Shown here in pieces: positions 1-11,890 of a DNA stretch of 64,000 bases. The notes under the pieces are model-generated. The model worked only from the letters and a program-made list of their open reading frames with translations. It made no database searches and was not told the origin of the DNA. Position 1 is the first letter of the stretch, and each line of letters opens with the position of its first letter. The translations under genes and the position numbers were made by a program. The DNA is from Tragulus kanchil (Eukaryota > Chordata > Mammalia > Artiodactyla > Tragulidae), in NCBI GenBank assembly GCA_022376925.1, contig JAIOJX010000026.1, positions 199,864,400 through 199,928,399 of the forward strand, read 5' to 3'.

Positions 1-171
1 TGCACATGAGTGATCATGGAGTGAATCCTCAGACCAGATGACTACAGTCTTGGCTTGACTGCAACTTCATGAGAGACCTTAAGCCAGAGTCATCCAGATA
101 ACCACTCCCAGATTGCTGACCCACAGATACTGTGAAATTGTTGTTTAAAGCTACTAAGTTTTGTTATACAG
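1..171 (+). repeat. Old LTR-like fragment (tentative)
   Basis: Ends in a pattern (CTGTGAAATTGTTG ... CTACTAAGTTTTGTTATACA ... AACTAACACAC) resembling the 3' end of mammalian MaLR/MLT-type LTRs. No coding sequence is present. Family assignment is by memory of the pattern and is weak. Confidence 0.35.
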
Positions 172-340
172 GAACAGAGAACTAACACACTTGATTACAT
201 TTATCTCCTACCTCCCTAGCCTTTTTTTTCTCAATCTGCTGATTGGGTCCTCCTCCTTTTTTAACAACTGTATAAATGTTGAAATTTGCTGTAGGATATG
301 GGAATCAAGTCATGCTGAAAAGCCTGTTAGAAAAATACGG

Positions 341-2549
341 CCATAAAGAAGTGCCTGTAAAAAAATAGGAACGATTGTTTACAGCTCCTAAGGCTCTAAA
401 CCATGACCAGATACATGGAGTTGCCATCTCAGATGAGATATGTGATTTTCAACCTCTGAGCATGGACTTTGGAATGCTGGGTCATGCATACATCAGAACG
501 CTGATATATGCACTAGCTGTCTGTTCCAGTGATCTCCTCCTGAGATATGGCCTCTTGCAGGAACTGGGTTTTCTAGTAAAGATAATTGATTAGATTGCTT
601 TGATGATATTCATCTTTGTATGTGCACAGATGCAGCTTTTTCATAATCACTCACTGTCTCTTGATTTCCTACATTCTTTCTAAACCTCAATAAAAAGGAC
701 ACGAGAATCAGTGGGGTTGCCTTAGTCCTAGAGACTGCTGGTCCCCTGTCCCATGTTTTGCAGAAGCTTACATGTTCGTGTCTTTAATTTTGATCGTCTG
801 TGCCAAGAGCTGTGGCAGAAATTCTTTGGGATTCAGTCCTGGGTCATCTCTTCTCTCTATATATTTATATCATAATACTGTATGTATATCATACATATAT
901 ATCTGTATGTATGTATCATACATACATATCTGTATGTATATCATCCTTTGATTTTTAATTATCATCTTTGTACTTTATCTCAAAGCTGGAATTCTCCTTT
1001 GAACTACAAACCTATACATTTGACTTCATACCTTGTCTCCCTACTTGGATGTTTCACACAGATCTTAAGCTTAACATAGTAAAAACGGAATTCGAGGGAC
1101 TTCCTTTGTGCTCTGTTGGCTAAGACTCTGCACTCCCAATGCACGAGGTCTGGGTTCATCTCTGGTCAGGGAACTATATCCTGCACACCACAGCTAATGA
1201 TCTCGCATGATGCAACTAAGACCCAGTACAACCAAATAAATAACGTGCTAAAAAAATGGAACTTCTAATGAATTCCTAATTTCCTTTCTGCCAATCTATT
1301 GATTCTTTCCTACCCTGTTATTTTCTTAAAACTTCTCACTTATTACAACACTATCAAAGTCGTTAATTAAGGCCCAAACCTAGGGAACAACACTATTTCC
1401 TCTTTCCCTAAATTTCTAATCCAATAAATCAGTAAGACATGTCACGCCATAAAGAAGTGCCTGTAGAAAATAGGAACGATTGTTTACAGCTCCTAAGGCT
1501 CTAAACCATGACCAGATACATGGAGTTGCCATCTCAGATGAGATATGTGATTTTCAACCTCTGAGCATGGACTTTGAATGCTGGGTCATGCATACATCAG
1601 AACGCTGATATATGCACTAGCTGTCTGTTCCAGTGATCTCCCTCCTGAGATATGGCCTCTTGCAGGAACTGGGTTTTCTAGTAAAGATAATTGATTAGAT
1701 TGCTTTGATGATATTCATCTTTGTATGTGCACAGATGCAGCTTTTTCATAATCACTCACTGTCTCTTGATTTCCTACATTCTTTCTAAACCTCAATAAAA
1801 AGGACACGAGAATCAGTGGGGTTGCCTTAGTCCTAGAGACTGCTGGTCCCCTGTCCCATGTTTTGCAGAAGCTTACATGTTCGTGTCTTTAATTTTGATC
1901 GTCTGTGCCAAGAGCTGTGGCAGAAATTCTTTGGGATTCAGTCCTGGGTCATCTCTTCTCTCTATATATTTATATCATAATACTGTATGTATATCATACA
2001 TATATATCTGTATGTATGTATCATACATACATATCTGTATGTATATCATCCTTTGATTTTTAATTATCATCTTTGTACTTTATCTCAAAGCTGGAATTCT
2101 CCTTTGAACTACAAACCTATACATTTGACTTCATACCTTGTCTCCCTACTTGGATGTTTCACACAGATCTTAAGCTTAACATAGTAAAAACGGAATTCGA
2201 GGGACTTCCTTTGTGCTCTGTTGGCTAAGACTCTGCACTCCCAATGCACGAGGTCTGGGTTCATCTCTGGTCAGGGAACTATATCCTGCACACCACAGCT
2301 AATGATCTCGCATGATGCAACTAAGACCCAGTACAACCAAATAAATAACGTGCTAAAAAAATGGAACTTCTAATGAATTCCTAATTTCCTTTCTGCCAAT
2401 CTATTGATTCTTTCCTACCCTGTTATTTTCTTAAAACTTCTCACTTATTACAACACTATCAAAGTCGTTAATTAAGGCCCAAACCTAGGGAACAACACTA
2501 TTTCCTCTTTCCCTAAATTTCTAATCCAATAAATCAGTAAGACATGTCA
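341..2549. repeat. Direct duplication A (unit about 1105 bp)
   Basis: 341-1444 is repeated at 1447-2549, back to back with a 2-bp junction. The copies differ by a few single-base indels (for example in A-runs near 360/1467). The unit contains an AT/GTAT microsatellite and a CHR-type SINE at 1096-1258 and 2201-2363. Not a gene. Confidence 0.9.
1096..1258 (+). mobile_element. CHR-type tRNA-Glu SINE, copy in duplication A
   Basis: Starts GGGACTTCC and contains the tRNA-Glu-like head, a GGTCAGGGAACTA segment, GCAACTAAGACCCAG and a CCAAATAAATAA tail typical of artiodactyl CHR SINEs. Repeated at about 2201-2363 by duplication A. Confidence 0.7.
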
Positions 2550-2634
2550 ATTCATTTCCACAATACATTTATAATTATTTATATTTTCCTTTCCTTACAA
2601 TGATCATTGTTACCTCACCTAAACTACTAAAACA

Positions 2635-3235
2635 GTCTCCTAGCTGGTCCCCTACCCACTGTCAATCCACTTCTCAGAGACAGCAACTTGAATGATCTTT
2701 TTCAAATAAATCATGTCATATCTGTGATTACAATCTTTTGATAACTTTCCACTACAGCTAGATTGAAACTCAGAGTCACTTACGTAGCTTACAAGCTTTT
2801 CATGACCTGCATTTATCTATTTATTCTCACCATGAACCACTTTCCTCTTGATTAATTTTGTTCTTTCCATTCCAGAAACACAATAAGATCTTTTCTACTC
2901 CAGAGATTTTGCACAGATCATTCTATATAACTGGAATAGTCTTCCTTCGATTTTTCCTACTTTTTATATTTTAGTTCTTCTCAGTCTTGTCCCCTCATGA
3001 GGACCTCCCTGATGAAGTACCTTCTCTAAAGTAAGTCTCCCTCTCATATTCTCTGCCACTTCCTTATTCAGTATCAGAGTCTGTTTCCACATGTTCTGTC
3101 TCCTTCACTAGAGTGACAGCCTCCTGGAGAGCAGTGTCAGTGTTAGTCTTTACACCATTCTGGCCCAAGCACCTGGCTCAGTGCCTGGACACTACACATA
3201 CTTCATGTGCATTTGTTAAATGAATGAGTATGCGA
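2635..3235 (+). mobile_element. L2 LINE 3' fragment
   Basis: Contains the diverged but ordered hallmarks of an L2 3' end: GGAATAGTCTTCC, GACCTCCCTGATGA, a GAGTGACAGCCTCCTGGAGAGC-like stretch, CAGTGCCTGGACA and a terminal TTTGTTAAATGAATGAGTA. No intact reading frame. Confidence 0.65.
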
Positions 3236-3660
3236 TGGAAGTCCCACCAACTCTTTAAAAGCTAGGTCTCCCCAACCATTGGCACTCTGCTCATGAAGTT
3301 GTCTTTTTTCACCTTCTGTTTTGAGAGTTACACCCTATCTCTACTAGATTTTGAGTTCCAACAGGGAAGTAGCAACAATGTCTTACTCCCATGATATGTG
3401 GAATATTACAGGTACTCAATAAATCAGTAGTTTTCAACCTTTAATATGTGTGCCTGATCTCACAAGATTCTGTTGTAGTAAGTATAAAGAGATTTACTAA
3501 GTTTGTGGTTTATTTTCAAAATAAGCAACCTAGGTTATTCTTGTATCATACTTTGAGGAAAAAACAGTACTGCTTGTTAATGTCTTTGATGATTTCTCTA
3601 TACCAGGCTTAATTTTTAGTTCTATAAGCAAAGAGTGTGAGAATTCAACACTTCAAGTCT

Positions 3661-3772
3661 GAGGAGCAAATTTCCTCCTCTGGGGATCTTCTGAACCCTG
3701 GGAATGAACCCACATCTCCTGTGGCTCCTGCACTGAGGGTGGATTATTTACCAATGAGCCACTGGGAAAGCC
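3661..3772 (-). mobile_element. tRNA-Glu SINE fragment (Bov-tA-like)
   Basis: Reads in reverse as a SINE head: the window strand ends GAGCCACTGGGAAAGCCC, the complement of a TTCCCTGGTGGCTC-type start, preceded by the B-box-like GGAATGAACCC. Diverged. Confidence 0.6.
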
Positions 3773-3775
3773 CTA

Positions 3776-5215
3776 TTATCGCCCTACTTCAGTGTAATAT
3801 TTCATCACTTCTGGAAATCACCATACTGTTGAGCCCTCTGCTTATGCAGTTTTAATCCTCTGCTTGTGAGGTCAATTGATTTATTTTGTGTGTGAGCAGA
3901 ACTGAGAATTTAGACCTTTTAGGGAACAAAGAAATAACTGTCAGTAGTTGTGTAACTGCTTTAAAACAAAGAGCATTATGCTCCTCTTATAATGTCTCTC
4001 AAGGAAGAAATGATTTTTGGTGACAAACCTAATCATAATTCCATTACCTCATTTGAGACGGTTCTCCTCTCTGTTCTTTAATAGTTACATTAAATAGCCA
4101 GCTGGCATAAATTTGTGGGCAAAGATTTCTTATGAAAATTTTGAAAGTATTACATATTTCATTTGTTGCAATAATCTTCAAAAGAAAGACACACATTAAT
4201 CTTGGTTTGGACTTAGGGACAATGGTTAACAGTCATATTTTGATATTTCAATTTTTCTAAAATGGAGAAATGAATTATAAAGAACAATATTATCAAAAAC
4301 AGTATTGATGTAATTTTAGTAATTTTACACTTTGGGGGGAAGAAACCTTCCACAGTGTTAGCAAGAAAAAAGAGGATAGAAAGAGCAGGCAAAAAAAAAA
4401 AAACAAAAAAAAACCATTCAACTTGTGCTCACCAGCAGGACGTGAAATAGACTTGGCAAGGGGAACCATTTATTTCAATAGTACAGATATGGAAAAATGC
4501 CAAACCATTTGAGGAAAAACATCCTCAAAAACGGAAACTGTCTCTACCCAAAACAGAGCATGCAATTGAGGGCTCTTGTTTGTGAGCTCACTCAGAGATT
4601 TACTGAAAGGTATCAGCTAGCTCCAACTATCAGTGCACATTTTATCATAATTAAAGGAAAAAAAGGAATCAATGCAAAGCCTTAGGAAAGACAGGAACAG
4701 AGAAGGCAGCAGAAATAATTTCCAACCACCGCTCCCCAGTCTACATAAGTGAAACTTCTGTTGGCCCCACTTCCTCTTTAGCCTGCTTCTCACTACTATT
4801 GTTGGGTTAGCCACAATTCTTATTCTCAGGGAGTGGGAAGACATCACCTCCAAATTTCCCCTCGACTTCAATTTCCCAAATGAGAAAACAGTTCTGATGT
4901 TGTTCAGCTTAACAAGACAAAACCAGTAGAATGAGGCCTTCCAGGTCTAACCCTCCAACCCCATTTTCTTTCTTGTCTTCTTTTTCCTTTTCAAACATCA
5001 AGTCTTTTCCAGTTCTCATTTCATTTATTCTAAATGAAACAAACCAAACCATAAGGAAAGTTTTCTAAACATACAGCAAATTGTCAATGACCTAAGCTGA
5101 TTTATTAGATATAAAATACTTCAGTATTCCTTTTCTAGCCATTTATTTATCTTATTAAAAAGACTGGTCATTTGTTTACAATTTCTATTTCTTCTAGGGA
5201 TAATTTATTTTTAGC
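3776..5215. other. 5' flank without recognised gene
   Basis: AT-rich sequence with short open frames only, a poly(A) tract near 4391-4414 and a pyrimidine-rich stretch near 4975-5000. I see no splice-bounded coding sequence and no repeat I can name. Confidence 0.5.
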
Positions 5216-5227
5216 AAATATCTTTTT

Positions 5228-5498
5228 TTTTTTTTCTGGCCACTTCTATTGGTCTTTCATTTATGTATTTTCATCCATCTTTTTTTTTCTTTGGCCTGTG
5301 TGGGCCTCCCATTGCAGTGGCCTCGGTTCCTGCATAACACCAGCTCTGTGCGCATGCACTCCAGAGCTCCGGCTTGGTAACTGGACACATTGGTACAGCC
5401 GCTCCACAGCACGTGGGATCTTCCCAGGCCAGGGATCGAACTGGTGTCCCTTGCACTGCAAGGCAGTGTCCTTACCCACTGGACCACCAGGGAAGCCC
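5228..5498 (-). mobile_element. CHR-derived tRNA-Glu SINE
   Basis: Complement of a SINE beginning GGGCTTCCCTGGTGGTCCAG with A and B boxes (GGTTCGATCCC), a conserved AGCTCTGGAGTGCA core, a GCCACTGCAATGGGAGGCC block and an A-rich end. Short flanking repeats AATATCTTTTT at 5217 and 5503 look like a target-site duplication. Open frames here on both strands are SINE artefacts. Confidence 0.8.
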
Positions 5499-6055
5499 AA
5501 TTCAATATCTTTTTGTTAAATGAGATCTTGATTTTCTTCCTATGTTCCTTTCTACCTTATTTGTATATCAACAGGGAAAAGTTGCAACAAAGAATGGAAC
5601 TGTGATGGTGGAATTTCAGGTTTCGAAAGTCAAAGAACATACAGTGAAGTACATAAAACATGATCTATATTCAAGATACTCTAATTTTGGAGGCTGGTAA
5701 AAGCAAGTGTTGTATATCAAGTGAACCTACTTCAAGAGAAGCCTGGACTGCTTTTTATTAAAGATCTGTTGCTTTTTATTAAAGATCTGTTCCTTTGCTA
5801 TTACTTCAGGTTATTTAAAAGCTCAGTTATACTGCCTCTGATAGAAAAGTGCCTTCGTTTTCAGTACATTCACAATAGAATTGCAGTGATAATAGCTCTA
5901 GCTTAAGATAACATCCTAGTTTGTAAAGCACTCTTGTCAGATTTTGCTGTATTTTGAAATAATAGTTGAGAGATTTTAGCCTTAAGAACCCCCCCCTTAC
6001 CCTCGGAATAGTAGTTGTAATGAGCTATCAATGGTTTTTCCTTTTAATATAGCTT

Positions 6056-6150
6056 ATCCATTCAACAAATATTTACTGAGCACCTACTGAATGCATGGGA
6101 CTTACCAGTGCACGATACAGGCCCAAGATTACTGCTTCCACATCCTGATG
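6056..6150 (-). mobile_element. L2-like LINE fragment
   Basis: Starts ATCCATTCAACAAATATTTACTGAGCACCTACTG in pattern, the reverse of an L2 3' terminus. The following bases are too diverged to assign. Confidence 0.55.
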
Positions 6151-6982
6151 GTGGTGGGGGGGTGAGGCGCAGGCTGTACAACAAGAAAAAACCGAGAATA
6201 CATCCCGTGAAAATGAGGTATTTTTTCCAGTTAAGCTGGGAAAACTGGACTGTGAGGAGAGAACGCCCTGAGAACAGTGTTCCATTCACAACTAGGGCCC
6301 AATACTCGATTGCACTTAACTGACTTTAGAATGGTTGCTAATTACAACTTTGAAATCCTTTAAAGCAATCTAAATAACAAAGGTCCTTTAGGTCTCTAAA
6401 CAACAAAGTAATAACGATTTCAGGCTCCAAGGAATTACGTGCAGGTAAGTATTAACAGAAAATGTGTTGTGACTCTTACTTGAAATTTTATCCAAATCAA
6501 ATGTAGCCTCCCTATTCATAATCTGATTTATATTTTTGGCAGATTTGGTTGTGTTTCTGGGCCACCACAACTGGTAACGTTAAGCTTCGTGTTCTGCTTT
6601 ATTTTTATGCTCATACCAGCGTTCCGAGGTGCCTAAGTGGTAATGCTTTAACTACTTCCGAGGAAAAGCAGCTTCCTCTGACGCAAACCACTAAGGCTTC
6701 GGAGTACTGCGGCGTGAACTCCAGGTAGTAGAGTTGGTGTGACGCCACTCAAGAACCTAACTCGAGATCGTGGCCACGTTTCTACTTTCTAAGTGCGCCG
6801 GCATATTGTCTATAAAAAGCAAAAGCGACACTTCCTAGTTTCCAGCTGGCGTGTGAGAAAAATCCCGGCGCATCCAGGCATAGGGAGAGGCACAGTGCTG
6901 AGCGTCCGCGTCTTTTCCTCAATGTGAAATTATCTTTTTGTTTCCGGCCTGCTCTGAGTTGGTCCCACAGAAAGAATCGACC

Positions 6983-7024
6983 ATAAGAGCAAAAGTAGGG
7001 GCAATAAGAGCAAAAGTGGGGGCA
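6983..7024. repeat. Two-copy 21-bp tandem repeat upstream of the promoter
   Basis: Two adjacent units, 6983-7003 and 7004-7024, with core AAGAGCAAAAGT and one A/G difference. They lie about 350 bp upstream of the likely transcription start. Confidence 0.75.
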
Positions 7025-7329
7025 AGAGAAGTCCGGAGGGGTCCTCATCGCAAAGCAAAGACCAGCGAACCCCACAGTGGGGACCCGCATACTCTCAGCC
7101 CCGCCTAAACACCCCGCCCACTTTCTACCGCCACCAAGGCGGAGGCGGCTGCTGAAGACCGGAAGGCGGAGCCGCCACATCCTCGCGCGAGATCAGCCAC
7201 GGGATTTCCCAGAAAGCCTCAGGCACCATCTTTGGAGCTGCCAAAGAGCTGGTTGAGGGCGGTTGGGGGGGGTGGGGGTGGGCGGGGCTTGCCCAGTATT
7301 TAGCGGCACCGGAGGCCACGCCCAAGTCG

Positions 7330-7457
7330 GAAGTGACGAAGTGGAGCTAGCGCGTCGAAGATACCTCTATGGTTTTCCTGCCGTTCTTGAGTGGGGAAAT
7401 GGCCGCTGTCTAGTTACACGGGAGATAAGTCCCGGGAACCGTGCTTCGGCGTATCAG
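7330..7457 (+). other. BCLAF1: BCLAF1 exon 1 (5' untranslated), start approximate
   Basis: The segment ends in CAG followed by GTAGGC, a good splice donor, inside the CpG island and just downstream of the ETS/CRE element. It has no reading frame continuous with BCLAF1 and is read as the non-coding first exon. The 3' boundary (7457) comes from the donor; the 5' boundary is a guess based on promoter elements. RNA evidence would settle it. Confidence 0.6.
7369..7413 (+). CDS. Upstream ORF in BCLAF1 exon 1 (14 codons)
   Basis: ATG at 7369 opens a 14-codon frame (MVFLPFLSGEMAAV) closed by TAG at 7411-7413, entirely inside the proposed exon 1. The first ATG has a poor -3 base but G at +4; a second in-frame ATG at 7399 has G at both -3 and +4, a good context. 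If exon 1 begins upstream of 7369, scanning ribosomes would meet this ORF before the BCLAF1 start. Its existence is visible in the sequence; translation and any regulatory role are inference. Confidence 0.4.
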   Translation: MVFLPFLSGEMAAV

Positions 7458-7900
7458 GTAGGCCTAGCGTTGCGTTGGGATAACTCAAAGGGCGGTGTGT
7501 GTCGAGGAGGAATGGATATTGTTGAATCTTTTGTTGGTAGTGGTGGGTAGGCGGTGACAGGAGAGCCCAGGAGACTTTGCGTCGTTATTTACGCGTTTCC
7601 CCAGTGAGCTTTCCTCAGGCTTTCGAGGCAGTACGGGCCGAAAAGGTCGGGGTGGGGTGGGTGAGCAGCGAGAACGGTACGCGCGCGCTTGCGAGCCTAG
7701 CGCGAGACCCACGGCCCTCGCGGCCTTCCGTGCGCGTGCGCAGATCTCCCTCTTCAACCCTGCCCCCATTTTCCTCTGCCTGGACCTCTGCGCGCGGCCG
7801 ACTGAAAGCTCGCCCCGCGCACGCGCGCTTCCTCCCCTCACCCTTCCCCGCCTACGGCTCGTGGGGCGGCTCGAGGTGCGGCTTGTGTTCGTTTCTCATG

Positions 7901-9320
7901 TGCTGGAGTCGCCACCCTTCTTCTCAGCCTTAGAGGCTTTGATAAAGTAACTAACCCTCAGCAAAGTGCTTTGGTTAGGTTAGCCCCTTTTCGCGAACCG
8001 TCTTTTAACTGCTTTTCCTCGACTTCACGCTCCCCGTCCGTTTATTTTTTGTTACCCTACTTTGTCTTAGGATCCAGTTCCGCGCTCTCTGACGCCGATA
8101 TCCGCCTCTGGCCTTAGGGGTTGCGGGAGAATTTTCTTCGGGCCTAATTTAATCGCGTCCCGCAGGTAACACTGCTTTGAAGCGAGAGTGCACTCTTGAC
8201 TCGTCTAGGAGTTGCTGCTTGGTTACGGTTTCCTAACTTGGGCAACGGTCTCAGCCGATGTATGTAAGGACGGCCCCGCCACTTCTGGGCCTAAAGGACA
8301 GTTCTGTTGTACCCGCGAAGCCACGTCCTTTCTGCAGGAAATGGAGTCCGTTGTATCTCGTTAGAAAAGTTGCATCCGCGATTGGGGGTTATAAGTGCAT
8401 GGATGGGAGTGGTGAGTTGAGATTAGGGACTTTGCCCTCTTAATAAAGCCGTGGTTGGCTTGTTTGAAGGTGTATCATTAGAATCAAGCAGCAGTTTTGG
8501 CAACTACTCTTGTAATTTTTTTTTTTTTTTTTGAACATATAGAGCATTATAGAATTGAAAAAACAGAGACTAAATTTAGAGGCGAATATGACCAAAGATG
8601 ATACACAGAGATCAGCTACTTCAGACTTGTTTCTTTTTGTGCTTCAATGCGTCTTAAATTAGGGGGATACTAAAAAGCAAAACCGTTTGTTATTTCTCAG
8701 TGTGAATTCTCATTGGACCCTCGTTGGAATGGTTGGGCTACAGTATAGACAATAAAGAACCTTTGCACAGGAAAAACCGCTACCTGTTTATTTGCATTTT
8801 TATGTGATCCTGGACAATTTGGGAACTAATTGAATCAAAGAATTGTGTGTCTGAAATAAGTCACTTTAGGTGAACAACCTGAAGCGATCTACTGATAGCA
8901 GTTAGCATCTTTTTTTTTTTTTTCTATCTTTCCCATATCTTATTTTTATTTTTTTTGCACATATACCAAGAAGTTGGACTGCTGGGTATAGCATCTTGTT
9001 TTAAGAATACCACACTTTCACTGTTCCATTGTGGTAGTCATTGGAATCCCCCTTATTCAGGTAATCAAAATCATGGCAAAGGAAATTTTTTGGTTAGAGG
9101 TGATTTTTGGCTTGGAAAAGCAGTAGTGTTTTAGGGCTTGGAGATAGATACGTAAAAACTTGTCACTTGGTAGGCTCAGGTTTAGTTCATTGTGTTGAAT
9201 GTGGGCAGCTACCCGTGAGTAAGGACTTGTATTAGTAGAAACGGAAAAAGTCTTCATTTCTAGTATACATAGAGCTTTGGATTGGGGTTTTCCAGACACT
9301 ACATTCAGAATCATTAGTTG
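7901..9320. other. 5' part of BCLAF1 intron 1
   Basis: The CpG-rich shore fades by about 8260. A T-run at 8517-8533 and a diverged L1-like antisense fragment at about 8921-9050 (CCAAGAAGTTGGACTGCTGG pattern) are the only items recognised. Open frames here lack splice support. Confidence 0.45.
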
Positions 9321-9324
9321 AACG

Positions 9325-9450
9325 TTGTGTTAGCCCTTCGTTCGTGTCGGACTCTTTGCAACTCCGTGGTCTGTAGCCCACCAGGCTCCTCTGTCCTTGG
9401 TATTCTCCAGGCAAGAACGCTGGATTAGGTTGCCATTTCCTTCTCCAGGA
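9325..9450 (-). mobile_element. Bov-tA/Bov-A-type SINE fragment
   Basis: Contains GTGTCGGACTCTTTGCAAC, GTCTGTAGCCCACCAGGCTCC and TTGCCATTTCCTTCTCCAGG, the ordered signature of the ruminant Bov-A unit in reverse. Supports a ruminant source. Confidence 0.85.
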
Positions 9451-9570
9451 AGTTGAACATTAGCTGAATTCTAATGTGTATATTACAGTGATTTATTAAA
9501 TGACAGAGAAGTAGATAAGGGGATCAGGAAGTCCAGTTGTGTCTGGGTGGTAAGTGTACATTTTTAGCTT

Positions 9571-11890
9571 ATAGCTGTAGGTTATGAATTTGTTCATTTT
9601 TCAACTCTAGTTTCTTAAACAGTGTTTGTCAGTGTTACCTCGTAGTGTTAAGTATTTAACAGTTTCTTTCCCCCAGCTGGAAAACAACAGTCTACAAACA
9701 TGAGTAATAATACAGGTCGACATTTGTGTGTTATTTTGGAATTTTCAAACACTGTAATTTTACTTGACCCAGTATTTCTCCATATACTAGGAGGAGGCCA
9801 AAAAAGGTAGAAAACTTTTTAGGGCCACATGAACCAGGGAGCGGCACAAGTCTAGTCTGAAAAAGGTATTTTTCTCAGTTCTGCTTGCTTTTTTTTTTTT
9901 TTAAAAAAAAAAAAAAACAAAAAAACAGGCTGACAAGTAGCTCGACACAGAACTAAAAATTTGTGACTAAATCTATAATTTTTTTAAAAAAAGCTTTTAC
10001 TTAAGAAAATAGTCAAGCACAAATGTAAAATAGTGAACTGTTATCTCGGTTTAATAATTATGGGCATTTGCCAACTTTAATATTACTTGCTTTTTTTCTA
10101 GGGTGTTTTATTTTTAATTATTTATATTTTCCTCTTTTTTTTGGCCATTTCTTTTGGTCTTTCATTTATTTCCATCTTTGTTCTTTGGCTTGTGTGGACC
10201 TCCCATTGCAGTGGCCTCTCTCTCTACCCATCGGCTCTGGGCGCATGCGCTCCAGAGCTCCAGCTCGGTAATTGGACAGGTAGTTGGACACATTGGTCCA
10301 GCCGCTCTGCGGCACATGGGATCTTCCCAGGCCAGGAATTGAACCAGCGCCCCTTGCACTGCAGGGCACTGGACCACCAGGGAAACCCTCTAGGGTGTTT
10401 TAAAAAACCATTTTATATTGGAGTATAGGCGATTAACATTGTGTTAGTTTCAGGTATACAGTAAAGTGATTTAGTCATACATGTGAAATCTGCTTTTTCA
10501 AATTCCTTTTTTTCTAGGGTGCCCTAAAGCGAAATTCTAGTCGTTTTATTTACCATTTCTTGAGTCTGGCGCCTTAGACCAGTTCGCCAGCCTTGCACCC
10601 TGTTAAGCATTTCTTGACTTTTTAGATGATGCTGATGAATGCTATATAAAAATATTAAATATAGAAATCATTTGAAGGAAAATCAATAAACTTCAGTTAA
10701 GACTGTCACAGACCAGTTAACTTGTACCATTTTAAGCATTATAGCTGTAGGTTATGAATTTGTTCATTTTTCAACTCTAGTTTCTTAAACAGTGTTTGTC
10801 AGTGTTACCTCGTAGTGTTAAGTATTTAACAGTTTCTTTCCCCCAGCTGGAAAACAACAGTCTACAAACATGAGTAATAATACAGGTCGACATTTGTGTG
10901 TTATTTTGGAATTTTCAAACACTGTAATTTTACTTGACCCAGTATTTCTCCATATACTAGGAGGAGGCCAAAAAAGGTAGAAAACTTTTTAGGGCCACAT
11001 GAACCAGGGAGCGGCACAAGTCTAGTCTGAAAAAGGTATTTTTCTCAGTTCTGCTTGCTTTTTTTTTTTTTAAAAAAAAAAAAAAACAAAAAAACAGGCT
11101 GACAAGTAGCTCGACACAGAACTAAAAATTTGTGACTAAATCTATAATTTTTTTAAAAAAAGCTTTTACTTAAGAAAATAGTCAAGCACAAATGTAAAAT
11201 AGTGAACTGTTATCTCGGTTTAATAATTATGGGCATTTGCCAACTTTAATATTACTTGCTTTTTTTCTAGGGTGTTTTATTTTTAATTATTTATATTTTC
11301 CTCTTTTTTTTGGCCATTTCTTTTGGTCTTTCATTTATTTCCATCTTTGTTCTTTGGCTTGTGTGGACCTCCCATTGCAGTGGCCTCTCTCTCTACCCAT
11401 CGGCTCTGGGCGCATGCGCTCCAGAGCTCCAGCTCGGTAATTGGACAGGTAGTTGGACACATTGGTCCAGCCGCTCTGCGGCACATGGGATCTTCCCAGG
11501 CCAGGAATTGAACCAGCGCCCCTTGCACTGCAGGGCACTGGACCACCAGGGAAACCCTCTAGGGTGTTTTAAAAAACCATTTTATATTGGAGTATAGGCG
11601 ATTAACATTGTGTTAGTTTCAGGTATACAGTAAAGTGATTTAGTCATACATGTGAAATCTGCTTTTTCAAATTCCTTTTTTTCTAGGGTGCCCTAAAGCG
11701 AAATTCTAGTCGTTTTATTTACCATTTCTTGAGTCTGGCGCCTTAGACCAGTTCGCCAGCCTTGCACCCTGTTAAGCATTTCTTGACTTTTTAGATGATG
11801 CTGATGAATGCTATATAAAAATATTAAATATAGAAATCATTTGAAGGAAAATCAATAAACTTCAGTTAAGACTGTCACAGACCAGTTAAC
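9571..11890. repeat. Direct duplication B (unit about 1169 bp)
   Basis: 9571-10721 is repeated at 10741-11890; 19 bases at the junction match neither flank cleanly. It lies in BCLAF1 intron 1 and carries a tRNA-Glu SINE nested in an L1 3' fragment, so both the SINE and its target-site duplication appear twice, which independent insertion cannot explain. Confidence 0.9.
10111..10388 (-). mobile_element. CHR-derived tRNA-Glu SINE with 14-bp target-site duplication
   Basis: Flanked by TCTAGGGTGTTTTA at 10097-10110 and 10389-10402, a clean target-site duplication. The SINE body matches those at 5228, 15575 and 59198. The bases after it (10411-10490) are an antisense L1 3' fragment. The whole arrangement is repeated at +1169 (SINE 11280-11557) by duplication B. 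Confidence 0.88.

Larger units (their letters stand above)
7080..7900 (+). promoter_or_regulatory. BCLAF1: CpG-island promoter of BCLAF1
   Basis: This is the only strongly CpG-dense stretch in an otherwise AT-rich window, with runs of CG dinucleotides especially at 7620-7860. It has no TATA box at the expected distance. Visible candidate elements are a G-rich tract and GC box at 7262-7288, an ETS-type core in ACCGGAAG near 7155-7162, and a fused ETS/CRE-half-site CGGAAGTGACG at 7328-7338 just upstream of the likely start of transcription. This is the usual architecture of a housekeeping promoter, which fits a broadly expressed RNA-processing factor. The exact transcription start cannot be read from sequence. 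Confidence 0.8.

Noticed and set aside
855..945. CRISPR-like or structured repeat array
   Set aside because: It is a degenerate GTAT/AT microsatellite without regular spacers, in a mammalian genome.
7125..7950. Second gene or divergent coding gene in the CpG island
   Set aside because: The longer frames there come from GC-rich composition with few stops; none shows a family resemblance or start/splice context.
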